A stretch of DNA of 27,809 nt from the NCBI GenBank assembly GCA_001579985.1, contig LRSR01011503.1, positions 1 to 27,809 of the forward strand. Direction: 5' to 3'. The stretch comes from Hypsibius dujardini (lineage: Eukaryota > Tardigrada > Eutardigrada > Parachela > Hypsibiidae). The notes under the pieces are model-generated. The model did no database searches and was not told the origin of the DNA. It saw only the letters and a list, made by a program, of their open reading frames with translations. How positions within the stretch are numbered: the first letter of the stretch is position 1; each line of letters starts with the position of its first letter. Positions 1 through 8,979 of the stretch are shown here, piece after piece. The translations under genes were made by a program, and so were the position numbers.

Positions 1-3000
1 GCTGTATGGAATCGTTCGGTGAGAAAGACCGAGATCTAGATGAAAAAACACGCCTTTAAGCGCACGTTTCATAGAGGCACTAACCTTATTTTTTCTCATT
101 TTTCAATGGGTGCGTAGATTTCGCCATCAGCAGCACCCCGAACGTCTTCGCCAAGAAGCTAATGCAGTTTTTGTTGGATGGTAATCCGGATGGGATTGTC
201 CGCGTGTTTGCCAACGCCTTAGAGGTATAAATATACCGCACATAAATTCACATAAATTCATTTCTACGTTTCTATTTCTTTCGCATCATCCTATTTCGAA
301 AACGCGGTTATGATCCAATGTTTTTTTAATAAGCTCTTCAAATAAAATTGGCATATTCGTGGTTTGTGCTTAGTTCTATTACTGCCATGAAACAAACCCA
401 TGCTATCCATAAATTATCTTTCAAAAACGTCACGAGGTCTGTCGAAAAAACCATCTCGGCATTTTAAGGGAGAAAAACTGGTGAAGCGTTGAATCGATTG
501 TTCAGTGATCCTCTCTCATCGCCTCTTATTCTTTCTTTTCAATTCAGCAGACTAATTTGGCGGAAATTATTGCCTACTACGAGGACAAATTCCAGCGGCC
601 GTTTGTGGAGGATTTACAGACCGTAGTCCAAGCTCCTCTACTGGATGTGATGAAGCGAATAATAGCCGACCACCAAAAGGATCAACCGCGGCAGAAAGCG
701 ACGACGTCAGCTGCCGGATCGGCGGGTAAGAATGGCGGCACCTCCAAACCGACCTCCAACCTTCAGATCGTCAACGGAAATCATCAAAACGGCGGAAACA
801 TGCTTGATGTCGATCGGAGTGGCAGTGGTCAGCAGGGCAACAAGTACAAATTTTTCGTAAGTCACCAAAAGTCGGTTACCAAAAGTCGTTTAGTAAAAGT
901 CGGTTACCAAAAGTCGGTTACCAAAAGTCGGTTACCGAAAGTCGGTCACTAAAAGTCGGTTACTAAAAGTCGGTTACCAAAAGTCGGTTACTAAAAGTCG
1001 GTCACCAAAAGTCGGTCACTAAAAGTCGGTTACTAAAAGTCGGTTACCAAAAGTCGGTTACCAGAAGTCGTTTACCAAAAGTCGGTTACCAAAAATCGCA
1101 TGTCCGAACCAAACAACAAGCTCCTTTAATTAATGAGTCCTACAATAATGATGCAGACACATGGCACGGTGTCACCTCTCAAGACATTTGATCCCTACCG
1201 CGACGTGCATGACTTTCGAGTGGCGTTGGAAAACTACCGTGAGTAATGTGCCTTTGATCTTAAGGACCAAGGTCAACTGTGTTTCATGTTTCGCGTCTTC
1301 TTTGGCACAGCATCCAATGATCTACCTTTGATTTATCTAATCTCCTCCAAGACAAATCATCAACGCCAGGTGTTGAAGTCGGTCTATTCGGAGGTCTTCG
1401 ATAAGGTAATCGCGTCAGTCATTCTTCTCTTCCATAACAATATTATTTTTCATTGATCGAAAGAACGTTCTTCGACGCAACTTGATTTTTCGCTTTGTGT
1501 CAGATTATTTAAGAACTTTTTGAGAACGCAATAAAAACCATTTTAGTCTCTTCTACAAGTCCGGCTCGAGCTGCGCCCTCGATGGCTTGGTTCGGGAATG
1601 ATATCAGTCATCCCGTTTTATTGATCTGCTTCCAGAGTTTGATCGACGAAGTCATGGAGACGGTCGGTGAGGAGTTGGACTTTTTCATGGCTGGTCTCCT
1701 AATGAAACCCGAAGAATTCGATGCGACCTTTCTGCGAGAACTAATTCAGAATGGCGCTGAGACGAGTTTTGCCTTGCTGGAAATACTTTGCAGCAAGACA
1801 GTCAAGGTAAAGCTGCAAACATTGGATGTTAGTAACGGGAACTTTATTAACCTGTCAGTCCTCTCGCCAATGCTGGGTTTGTTGCAACAGGAACTGAAAG
1901 CAATCGGTCAGCAGTATCTTAAAAGTGAGCACATTTCATTTATTCTGAAACTCCTTAAATGTAAATTCGTATTTCTTGGAAGACATTGAAGACGAAGACG
2001 AATACGAGATCGTTCTGAATTCTGATCTGCAATGATCAATGATCATCCGTAGAATACGGAGTCCCCCTCAGCGTGGACATGGAGAAAAAGTTCTCTGCGA
2101 GCCTCGATCTGCGATTCCTGCTTTGTGAACTGGCAGAGGTACTGTGGCCTTGCGGTTCTTGGTGAGAGTACCAACCCACTCCGCCTGTGACAATGTCCCA
2201 CTGCATGGACTTGTTTGAAGGGCAAGAGGAAAGTGGGCTGGAATGTGGACAAGATGTTGTCGGAAAATGATGCCCGCGAAATGTATGCCCAATTCTACCG
2301 TGACTCTCCGGAGATTGAATTTTTCGTTGAAGTCCTAACCACCAGGAGTCGGGAACAGCTTCGGGAAACCTTCAGAACATTTCGAAAGGTGGGTTTAATA
2401 TTTTTTGCCAGGCAATGAGTGAGATTAACTTCCGTTTCATTCAAGTTTGCCGGCATCGACGTGTTGACTGCTCTGGAACCGCTCTTCACGGCGGAGTTCG
2501 CCGAAGCCGTAAGACTTTTGGGTGAGCATCTGAGAATTGCCTGTTCAAGCTCAAAAACAAAATCCCGTTCCATTTCACACACACTCTCTTTTGGTGGACG
2601 ATCTCAAGTTAGCATTGACCAGGCGGTAATGGAGATGGTAAAACTGAACTATTGCTAAACCAATATTTTTAATAACCGATTTTATAGGTTTCGTTTTTCA
2701 GTTTCTCAATAAAACTAAACTCGAACTCTCAGACACAAAAAATTTAAGTGGGAAAAAAATAAAGTTGATCAACTAATTGGAGAGAGGCACAAAAACGAAC
2801 TAGTCTAAGTAGGTGAATACTTTATCCCAATTTTTGCTGCAGCAACTATCTGAGTCATATTTGACTTGGCAATAATTGTTTGATCAAATGTAGAAATGAC
2901 GGGAGCTCTTTCTGAAATTTACGTGAATTCGTTCTGCGCCGCCAATATTTTAGATCTTTCCATGATCGAGTCTCATATATTTCAACTTATTCAAAGCTCT

Positions 3001-5798
3001 AACCATATTTGGGACGGGGTCGTTATTGTTAGGTTATGAACGGCATTGTATCAAATCATAAGGTTCCTAAACGCAAGAATAGCTTATGATAAGACCGTCT
3101 TTGTGTATTTAATGGAGCAAGGGGATCTTCCTGGCGCACCGACGCAGGATCGCCCCCCCCCCGACATGTGACTTGGACCGGCCCCTTGTTTGCCGTTGCC
3201 ACTACAGACAGACCTCCCGCCGTTTTAACGCCAGCGGCTTCGGGCTTCACCGACCGTTTCGGCTTGGCCTTTTCGCAAGAGACCTTCGTCCAGAAAACTT
3301 TCCCAGGAGCGTTGATTTCTTGGATTTAGCTGCAATACTCGGTACACTTAGGAGACCTGACGTCGGTTCGTCGGCGATTTTTCGCATCTCACATGTAGGA
3401 GGCTCGGCAATGAGCTCCTCAAGGGCTGTTGTACATCATTTACCGTTGGTCATCGGCTCATGTGTGAAGGCGCTTGAGCTGTTAGTTCCCATTTCACCGA
3501 GACAGCTGGCTGGTTCAACTGCAACATCTTACGCAATTGTTTGCACGCCGACATGAGCGGTCGCAACACGTTGTAGTTTGATGACGACGGAAGCCTCGAG
3601 CAGAGCTGCCTTTTGAAGGTTTGCTCTTGACCAGTTCCCGAGTAACGGTGATGACATGACAGCGGGGTCCCTCCTAACGAATGCGATTGGCTTTGCGACC
3701 TGTCTTGCATCGGGCTTGTTGATGAGCTTCCGTGGGAGAGCGGCCATTTCTGCACACCTGACTACCGATTGCGGGGAAGGGGGAGGAAGGGCGACAGGTT
3801 TCTCTCCAGCAATGGCTACCACTGTCACGGCTGCCACTTCTAGCTTAATTTCATCCGAGTTTGCGGTAACCTTCGGTGGCTGAGCTGCCATGCCGAGTTT
3901 GCTGATAGAGTCCGTGGGAACATGAGTGACGAAAGGTTCCTCCACAGGATCGCTTGTCGAAGCGATAGGTGTCTTTTTAACCTCACTTGTATACTAATCG
4001 GCGGTAGTCGCTCCTGATTGGTCAGCAGATTAGAGAAAAATGTTCTCCGGAGGTGAAAGGAGAATGGTCTCCGGAGTAAGGGTGTAGTTCCCAGCTGACC
4101 ATCATCCGCATCAGCAAAGTCTGTCGACAGGGATTCTGTCATTGGCTCCGATAGAATGGCTGCCGTCTCGACCGTTGCCGTTTCTGGCAATTCTTCCGAC
4201 TGTTCCGTTGTACCGTTCGTCTCATCCGCAGCCGCCACTGATGGATCGATGGCCGGCGGCGACTCGCAAGGACCTCCGACACACAGAATAGCAGTGTGTG
4301 CGGCAAGTTCTCTATTGGGACTTTTCTCTGGTGGCTGCACGACATATCGGACTAGTTGCGGTTCAACTTTCCTCACAGGGAGGTCTGTTCGCCACATCAA
4401 ACCTTGAACTAGCAGGGTCAGTGTCTCAATGCGACAACGATTTTGCAAGCGGTTTAAAATGTACTGAACTCTTTTGCAAAAGGCTTGTTGTCATTTTCAA
4501 CGTATTAGCTTGATTAATTTACGCATATCCTCCGACTTAGATTCGGCTGAAACGTACCTAATTTTGTAAATTAGACTATTTTCTGAAACTACGCACATTG
4601 CTACTGCATTGGCCGGAATGCCTCAAGAAAGCACGCACCTCCTTAGGCTTGATTCGCACGACGGATCTAGGCGGGACTGCCCAGAGTAAAACGTAAAAAT
4701 GTTACCGTTTAATCATTCCAGAGCAGTAGGGTTGTTAATTCCCGATCCAGACCACGTTAGGGATTAGGATGGGATGGGATTAGCATCCCATTGAATCCCA
4801 TAGAAAGCTGAACCCAATAGTTCTGCTTGGGTGTCCATGGGGCGGGGCAATGGGCGGGGCTGGGTCAGAGCCCATCCCCTGGCCTCTAAGTAAAATTGCT
4901 TCCTGAACATATCCCATGGACTCAGTTTCACAAATCCCAGTTCAAGTTGGATACTGGGATGTGGGATGGAACGTTCCAATCCCATCCAATGGGATATTCT
5001 TGGCATTGGGATGAGCATTCCTAGAGAGCAGTTTAGCTAGTAGAGATATGTGCTACGGTATCAAAAGTACAGTATCGTCACGAGAGACAACAGAAATCCT
5101 CTAGAACGCTAAACAACATTTATGCTTAAATGGAACTGTAATGATATGTCTCTTTAGTTTGCTGTCCAATCTCATAATGAACAATTTTTCTGTATATTGT
5201 AGTGTTATGTGTGGAGGATCGGGTGAGTTTCTTTGCGTACTGCCTGAACGAATACATTCAGAATAACGACTTCCGAAACTTGATTCGCCTTGTCATTTCT
5301 CGCTCCGAGGTAAGGTTCTGAAACTTCGGATTTCGATCCTGACACCCATGTGCATGACCCATGTGCTTGACACCCATGACACCCATGTGCATGCCCCTTG
5401 TGCTTGACACCCATGACACCCATGTGCATGACCCATGTGCATGACACCCATGACACCCATGTGCATGACCCATGTGCATGACACCCATGACACCCATGTG
5501 CATGACCCATGTGCATGACCCATGTGCATGACACCCATGTGCATGACCCATGTGCATGACCCATGTGCATGACCCATGTGCATGACACCCATGTGCATGA
5601 CCCATGTGCAGGACACCCATGACACCCATGTGCATCACTTGAAATGCCCTTGTGCTCTTCGAATTCTTTTAGATTGATCTGGTTGAAATCAAAGCCGCCT
5701 ATCAAGGCTTCTACAATCTCTCCCTTCTGGATGACCTTCGACCGATGTTTGAAAGCAAACAGTTTCGCCTAATGTCTGGCATTATTCTCGATAAATAA
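1..5798 (+). CDS. Annexin, divergent, annexin A6-like multi-repeat (5' partial)
   Basis: Exons read at 1-18, 118-224, 548(or 551)-856, 1157-1238, 1311-1405, 1636-1806, 1891-1924, 2053-2138, 2221-2388, 2446-2521, 5203-5309 and 5673-5798 (stop TAA); all have GT-AG borders and matching phases. The first three encode one annexin repeat (ending near FVEDLQ) and a Gly/Asn/Ser-rich linker. The rest give a 314-aa four-repeat core: GTVSPLKTFDP start, LLMKPEEFDATFLRELI (repeat 2), DAREMYAQFY and TTRSREQLRETF (repeat 3), LIRLVISRSEIDLVEIKAAY (repeat 4). Annexins bind acidic membranes through Ca2+ held by G-x-G-T loops. Here all five loops are replaced (DGNPDG, ENYPSND, QNGAETS, YRDSPE, YIQNND), so type II calcium sites are probably lost. 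A CAGCAG tandem acceptor precedes the third exon, and exon 2446-2521 has an alternative donor (GTAAGA at 2509). An ATG at 1133 could instead start a separate 322-aa annexin. Family assignment is firm; exon edges are by eye. Confidence 0.85.
862..1098. repeat. 14-bp minisatellite at the splice donor of an annexin intron
   Basis: About 16 tandem copies of a 14-bp unit close to TTACCAAAAGTCGG. The array starts within a few bases of the GTAAGT donor at 857-862 and fills most of the 300-nt intron before exon 1157-1238. Because 14 is not a multiple of 3, any reading frame cycles through the unit every 42 nt. If the intron is retained, the upstream frame adds about 32 Lys/Ser/Val-rich residues before a stop at 950-952. 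Confidence 0.9.
3060..4450 (-). pseudogene. Decayed antisense coding sequence inside the annexin intron, source unknown
   Basis: Read on the minus strand, long open stretches follow one another in switching frames. 4448 to about 4000 is Pro/Glu/Thr/Ala-rich (for example YVVQPPEKSPNRELAAHT). The frame shifts near 3995 without room for an intron, and 3993 to 3529 continues with VTHVPTDSISKLGMAAQPPK to a stop. Further stop-broken but protein-like sequence follows down to about 3060 (SIAAKSKKSTLLGK, then another shift, then KRSVKPEAAGVKTAGG). Frameshifts plus in-frame stops suggest a dead gene copy or retrocopy rather than a working nested gene. No family was recognised, and a multi-exon nested gene is not fully excluded. 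Confidence 0.4.
4776..5026. mobile_element. Possible MITE with imperfect GGGAT-rich terminal inverted repeats
   Basis: The left end reads GGGATTAGCATCCCATTG and the reverse complement of the right end reads GGAATGCTCATCCCAATG, a plausible imperfect terminal inverted repeat of about 18 bp enclosing about 250 bp. The motif AATGGGAT/ATCCCATT recurs through the interior. No clean target-site duplication was identified, so this could be simple repeat-rich DNA. Confidence 0.35.
5338..5636. repeat. 13-15-bp minisatellite in the last annexin intron
   Basis: About 20 irregular copies of CCATGTGCATGAC, some extended to ACACCCATGTGCATGAC, between exons 5203-5309 and 5673-5798. The unit lacks stops in several frames, so it creates long artificial His/Met/Gly/Val/Cys-rich open frames on the minus strand. 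It has a very high density of CATG. Confidence 0.9.
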
Positions 5799-5949
5799 AT
5801 ATGCCGACATGAAGTGCCTGTTTTACGTTATTTGTTCTGTGTAAAAGGAAAGTAATTAGAACAATTTGATAACATATTTTACTTTTATTGAATCTTTTTC
5901 TTTGCTAACTCATTGCCCAGAGAAAAAGTAATACTTGACGTCCTGTAAA

Positions 5950-6559
5950 ATGCATCATGCAGACGCCTTTCGTTACTGCATGCAACCTCTTCTTCACAGT
6001 ATGTTTTTGCGTTCAAACCGTGTACCGCACAGTACTCATCCGTTGGACTCATCCGTTGGGCAGAATGCCAACAAGGAAAGACTAGGGGATTTCCTTAAAC
6101 GAGTGAACTCGATCTTTGGGACGTTAACGCTGCTGCACTTCTTGGTGCACAGTGCGGTGACAACCTTTACGAACAACGGACCAAATCTACTCCGAGTACA
6201 AGATTACTGTTGGGTAAACATTAGATTATGAGTTACTGTATGTACCTGCTGCCCGTTTCAGACGGTATACGGACATTCAGAGCCGGAAGTGTGGGAACGG
6301 TGACCCTTATTGCTGGATCGATATTAGACAGTCAATAAAAAAAGACGATGATAATATCGATAGATCAAGGTGGCAAGACTTCATCACTTTATTGCTGTTC
6401 ATATCCTTTATGGCTGCTGTGACTGGAATATATTTGGTTATGCTAAATTGCAATGACAAGCATGAGTTGAGTCTGACTAAAAACAAGGAAAGAGAAACAA
6501 GGGACAACGGGACAGAAAAGCGTACGCCCTTGAAGACCGACTATGGAGTCGACATATAA
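5950..6559 (+). CDS. Uncharacterised small protein with two hydrophobic segments
   Basis: Two exons, 5950-6213 and 6281-6559, join in phase 0 across a 67-nt intron (TGG|GTAAAC ... TTCAG|AGC) and encode 180 aa. The ATG at 5950 is the first in the open frame; an upstream exon is possible. A moderately hydrophobic stretch (about residues 55-75, IFGTLTLLHFLVHSAV) is followed by a Cys-containing loop (DYCW, KCGNGDPYCW), then a clear membrane span near residues 125-145 (ITLLLFISFMAAVTGIYLV) and a charged, Lys-rich tail. That pattern suggests one or two membrane passes. No family was recognised. The partial gene at 7642-8359 has a similar layout. Support is from splice signals and composition only. 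Confidence 0.5.
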
Positions 6560-6743
6560 ACTGAACAGAATGTATTAGTATGAATGACGATTGAAAAGAT
6601 GAATCAGCACTAGCTGAAGGGTGTCTAAACGTATGATCTACGAAGAGTTTCCCTAACAAATCTGTAAGACAGTGTGACTGGCAAAGATAATATGTAACAA
6701 TATAGCTTTATGCATTTATTACCGTAGTCTTCTCTTGATATAA

Positions 6744-6880
6744 TTACAGTAATAGAGTAATATTACTGTAATACTGTAATACAGTAATAGAGTAATAGAG
6801 TAATATAATACTGTAATACTGTAATACAGTAATAGAGTAATATTACTGTACTACAGTAATACTGTAATACAGTAATAGTT
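6744..6880. repeat. AT-rich tandem and palindromic repeat
   Basis: Built from short units TAATACTG, TAATACAG and TAATAGAG. The block ACAGTAATAGAGTAATATTA appears twice about 80 bp apart and is partly self-complementary. It lies between the two small-protein genes and is not coding. Confidence 0.85.
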
Positions 6881-7641
6881 CATCTCCAGGCAAAATTTAA
6901 TACCTATCCTGCATATTTATATCTGACCTTCCAACAGCGAGACATCAAGAACTCGTCGCAAGGAACTCAGTAGTTCCCTACTTCCTGTTGACCTAATAAT
7001 CCTATCAAAAGGTCGAAAGTAGAGTCTCCTATTTTTCCATAAGTTATGCGGGCAACTACATAAGGTCCGTTGCGTTACCGGGAACCACGAGGGCACAAGG
7101 GACGACAGCAACATGGGCCCGTAAATATATTCGGCCAACGATAACCGATCCGGGAATTCACGGCATTTAGCCAAACTGCCAGTAGATCAACGTCAACGGT
7201 ATGGGTTCACTGCTGTACACGTTCGTCGCACCGAGGTTCGTCGTACCGAGATGCTATGTGGTCGCAGTGTTCCTAGCAGAATTCGCAGTCTTCTCAAATC
7301 ACAAACGGATTCATGCTAGTGGTGTTCCATTTTACGTGCTGTCGTGTGCCGTCTGACCTTTTTTTCGAGGTCCCTTCTGTTAAGATACACTAAACCTATT
7401 AAATTAGCCTACAGTGGAGTCCGATAAGACAAGGCTTTCGTCGAGTTTACATCGGAGATGGATGTCCATTTTTAGACTCATCCAAGGTTGTTTGTACTCG
7501 TACTTTCTGACATGTATGGTCTCATCAAACGTCACAGTCTGAAAAACAACGTAGTAGTGGTAGTAGTAGTGGTAGCTTAGGATTGGTCGTTCTGCTAATT
7601 ATACAGATTGACCTTCGGTTAATCTTTCCCTTCTTGTGTAG
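6881..7641 (+). other. Mostly unassigned, with one candidate upstream exon near 7415-7517
   Basis: No complete gene is visible. After an acceptor-like CCTACAG at 7408-7414 there is an open plus-strand stretch reading KTRLSSSLHRRWMSIFRLI. It resembles KERLGDFLKRVNSIFGTL of the gene at 5950, so it may be the N-terminal exon of the gene continuing at 7642. The donor is unclear (GTATGG near 7512 or GTCTCA near 7518) and phases do not obviously match, so it is left unjoined. A GTA/GTG trinucleotide run lies at about 7553-7573. Confidence 0.3.
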
Positions 7642-8359
7642 ATTCTAAGTGAAACACTAAGTGTAAACCCAACGTTTGATCTGAGCGACAAAGCCGGACT
7701 CGGAAAGCGGTTCCTCAATCGAACCCTCGATCAGAATTACGCCAAAGTATTCGTCGAACGAACGAGAAGCAACGCTGGTAACTACCTCGAATGTTACAAA
7801 CGAAACTACGTGCAATTCATTGCAATACAGTGGAAGGGCACGATATGGCCGCATAGAAGCGTGACAATTGCAAATTATTATTAGTTCACTGGCAATATGT
7901 TTCAATATACGATAGAAACTTTAATTTTATGACAAACGATCGGACGTCATGGAATGCTGCGAGAGAGGGGTCTTTTTCCCATAGATTCTTTTCACATTGG
8001 CTGTTTTTCTTTATAATGCAGACAATTTTTGTGCAAGGGGGAGATCCAACAGTCTCAGTTTCGTCCGAGAAATTGACTGGAATACCGGACCCGAAAACAC
8101 TCCTCTCTGGAATGAGCCAATTTGTGGCTTTCGAAGGGACTGCATGATTTGCTACCGGAAAGGTAACAGTGAGTACACTCGGACGCACCGGGAATGAAAA
8201 CGAACACCACGCGATCTATACTTGGATTCGTCTTCCTAACCTTCAACACACGGAATACGAATTTATAATTTGACAGATAAAAATCCCATTATCATTTCCG
8301 TCAGCACAATTTCCTGGTTGCTTCTCGGAACTGGTATTAGACTGTTCTTCAGAAAGTAA
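7642..8359 (+). CDS. Uncharacterised Cys-containing protein with C-terminal membrane segment (5' incomplete)
   Basis: Three exons fit together: 7642-7777, 8022-8162 and 8277-8359, with phase-1 junctions at G|GTAACT...CAG|AC and G|GTAACA...CAG|AT. They encode about 119 aa: a polar region (LSVNPTFDLSDKAGLGKRF), a Cys-containing segment (DNFCARG, EPICGFRRDCMICYRK) and a terminal hydrophobic span (PIIISVSTISWLLLGTG) ending in RLFFRK and a stop. The N-terminus lies upstream, perhaps in the candidate exon near 7415. The Cys segment before a last membrane span recalls the gene at 5950, so the two may be distant tandem duplicates. No known family was identified. Confidence 0.45.
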
Positions 8360-8416
8360 GGCAATTATCGGTATTACAGGTATTGGGCTGCTCTTTAGGA
8401 AGTAAGGCAATTATTT
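8333..8416. repeat. Tandem duplication over the last codons and stop of the preceding gene
   Basis: Two copies of about 38 bp, offset by 46 bp, begin GGTATTAGACTGTTC and GGTATTGGGCTGCTC and both end AAGTAAGGCAATTAT. Each copy carries the same C-terminal codons and stop. The first begins with a usable donor (G|GTATTA) and the second is preceded by a usable acceptor (TTACAG|GT), so splicing out 46 nt would yield almost the same C-terminus. Confidence 0.7.
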
Positions 8417-8979
8417 TATCTGCTGTAAGCCTTGCAATAACTGGGCGGGAAATTGTTCTCTTCAGACGGCATCAACCGCCCACCTAGGACGAGAAGTAGT
8501 GGTGCCTTGATGCAGAATTGCTGGTCTGCAGGAAAAAGATTAGAAACTTTGAATACTGCCAGCAAAATCTCAAGGTACTATTCAGTGGTGCTCTTTAAAG
8601 GATGGCCAGGACATGGTCAGTGTGGTTTGTGACGAACTGGTGGTGATGGTCATTGCATTATTCATGGATCGTCATCGTGAATCTCAAATTAACAAGTCCG
8701 AACAGTGCTTGCTCTACTTTAGAGTGGATCGGTCTACCAACGATCGGCAAAAAGGTCAGGTTTTCAAATGGTCGCTATCACTACTTCTCCGTTACACAAC
8801 TGTACCACCCATGCCATATCATACGTGGCATTGGAAATCTAAAACGGATCAAGGAAACGCACCTGTGCTGTTCTATCGCTCCATTTGTCTAACAATTTAT
8901 CTTTACGAGACCGAACGCTCTGTTGGCCTTGTTTTGCATTAATAACGCACTACGACAACCAAGTTGAACCAAAAAACAA
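8417..8979. other. Unassigned, weak plus-strand coding potential at 8613-8942
   Basis: Two overlapping plus-strand frames are open at 8613-8942 and 8653-8892. Neither has convincing splice partners or a recognisable motif. One reads GRYHYFSVTQLYHPC before a stop and could be an exon fragment or chance. The stretch ends at the stop codon of LRR gene A, which runs the other way. Confidence 0.3.

Larger units (their letters stand above)
2522..5202 (+). other. Large annexin intron (2.7 kb)
   Basis: Donor GTGAGC follows exon 2446-2521 (phase 1) and acceptor TTGTAG precedes exon 5203-5309. Joining them restores the continuous repeat-4 frame (LLV-LCVEDRVSFF). Every other intron in this gene is below about 400 nt. 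It holds an AT-rich stretch with no visible feature (2640-3050), a decayed minus-strand coding stretch (about 3060-4450) and a possible MITE (about 4776-5026). Confidence 0.75.

Noticed and set aside
862-1098. CRISPR-like direct repeats
   Set aside because: Units are 14 bp, contiguous and without spacers, in a eukaryotic intron; this is a minisatellite.
3173-3556. 127-codon plus-strand open frame in the annexin intron
   Set aside because: It lacks splice partners and motifs; the opposite strand looks more protein-like, although broken.
5205-5705. Long minus-strand open frames rich in His, Met, Gly, Val and Cys
   Set aside because: They are produced by the stop-free CCATGTGCATGAC minisatellite in an annexin intron, and the plus-strand exons at both ends explain the region.
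7657-8188. Minus-strand open frames of 82 and 100 codons
   Set aside because: The plus strand has a consistent set of exons with phase-matched splice sites and a membrane segment across the same region.
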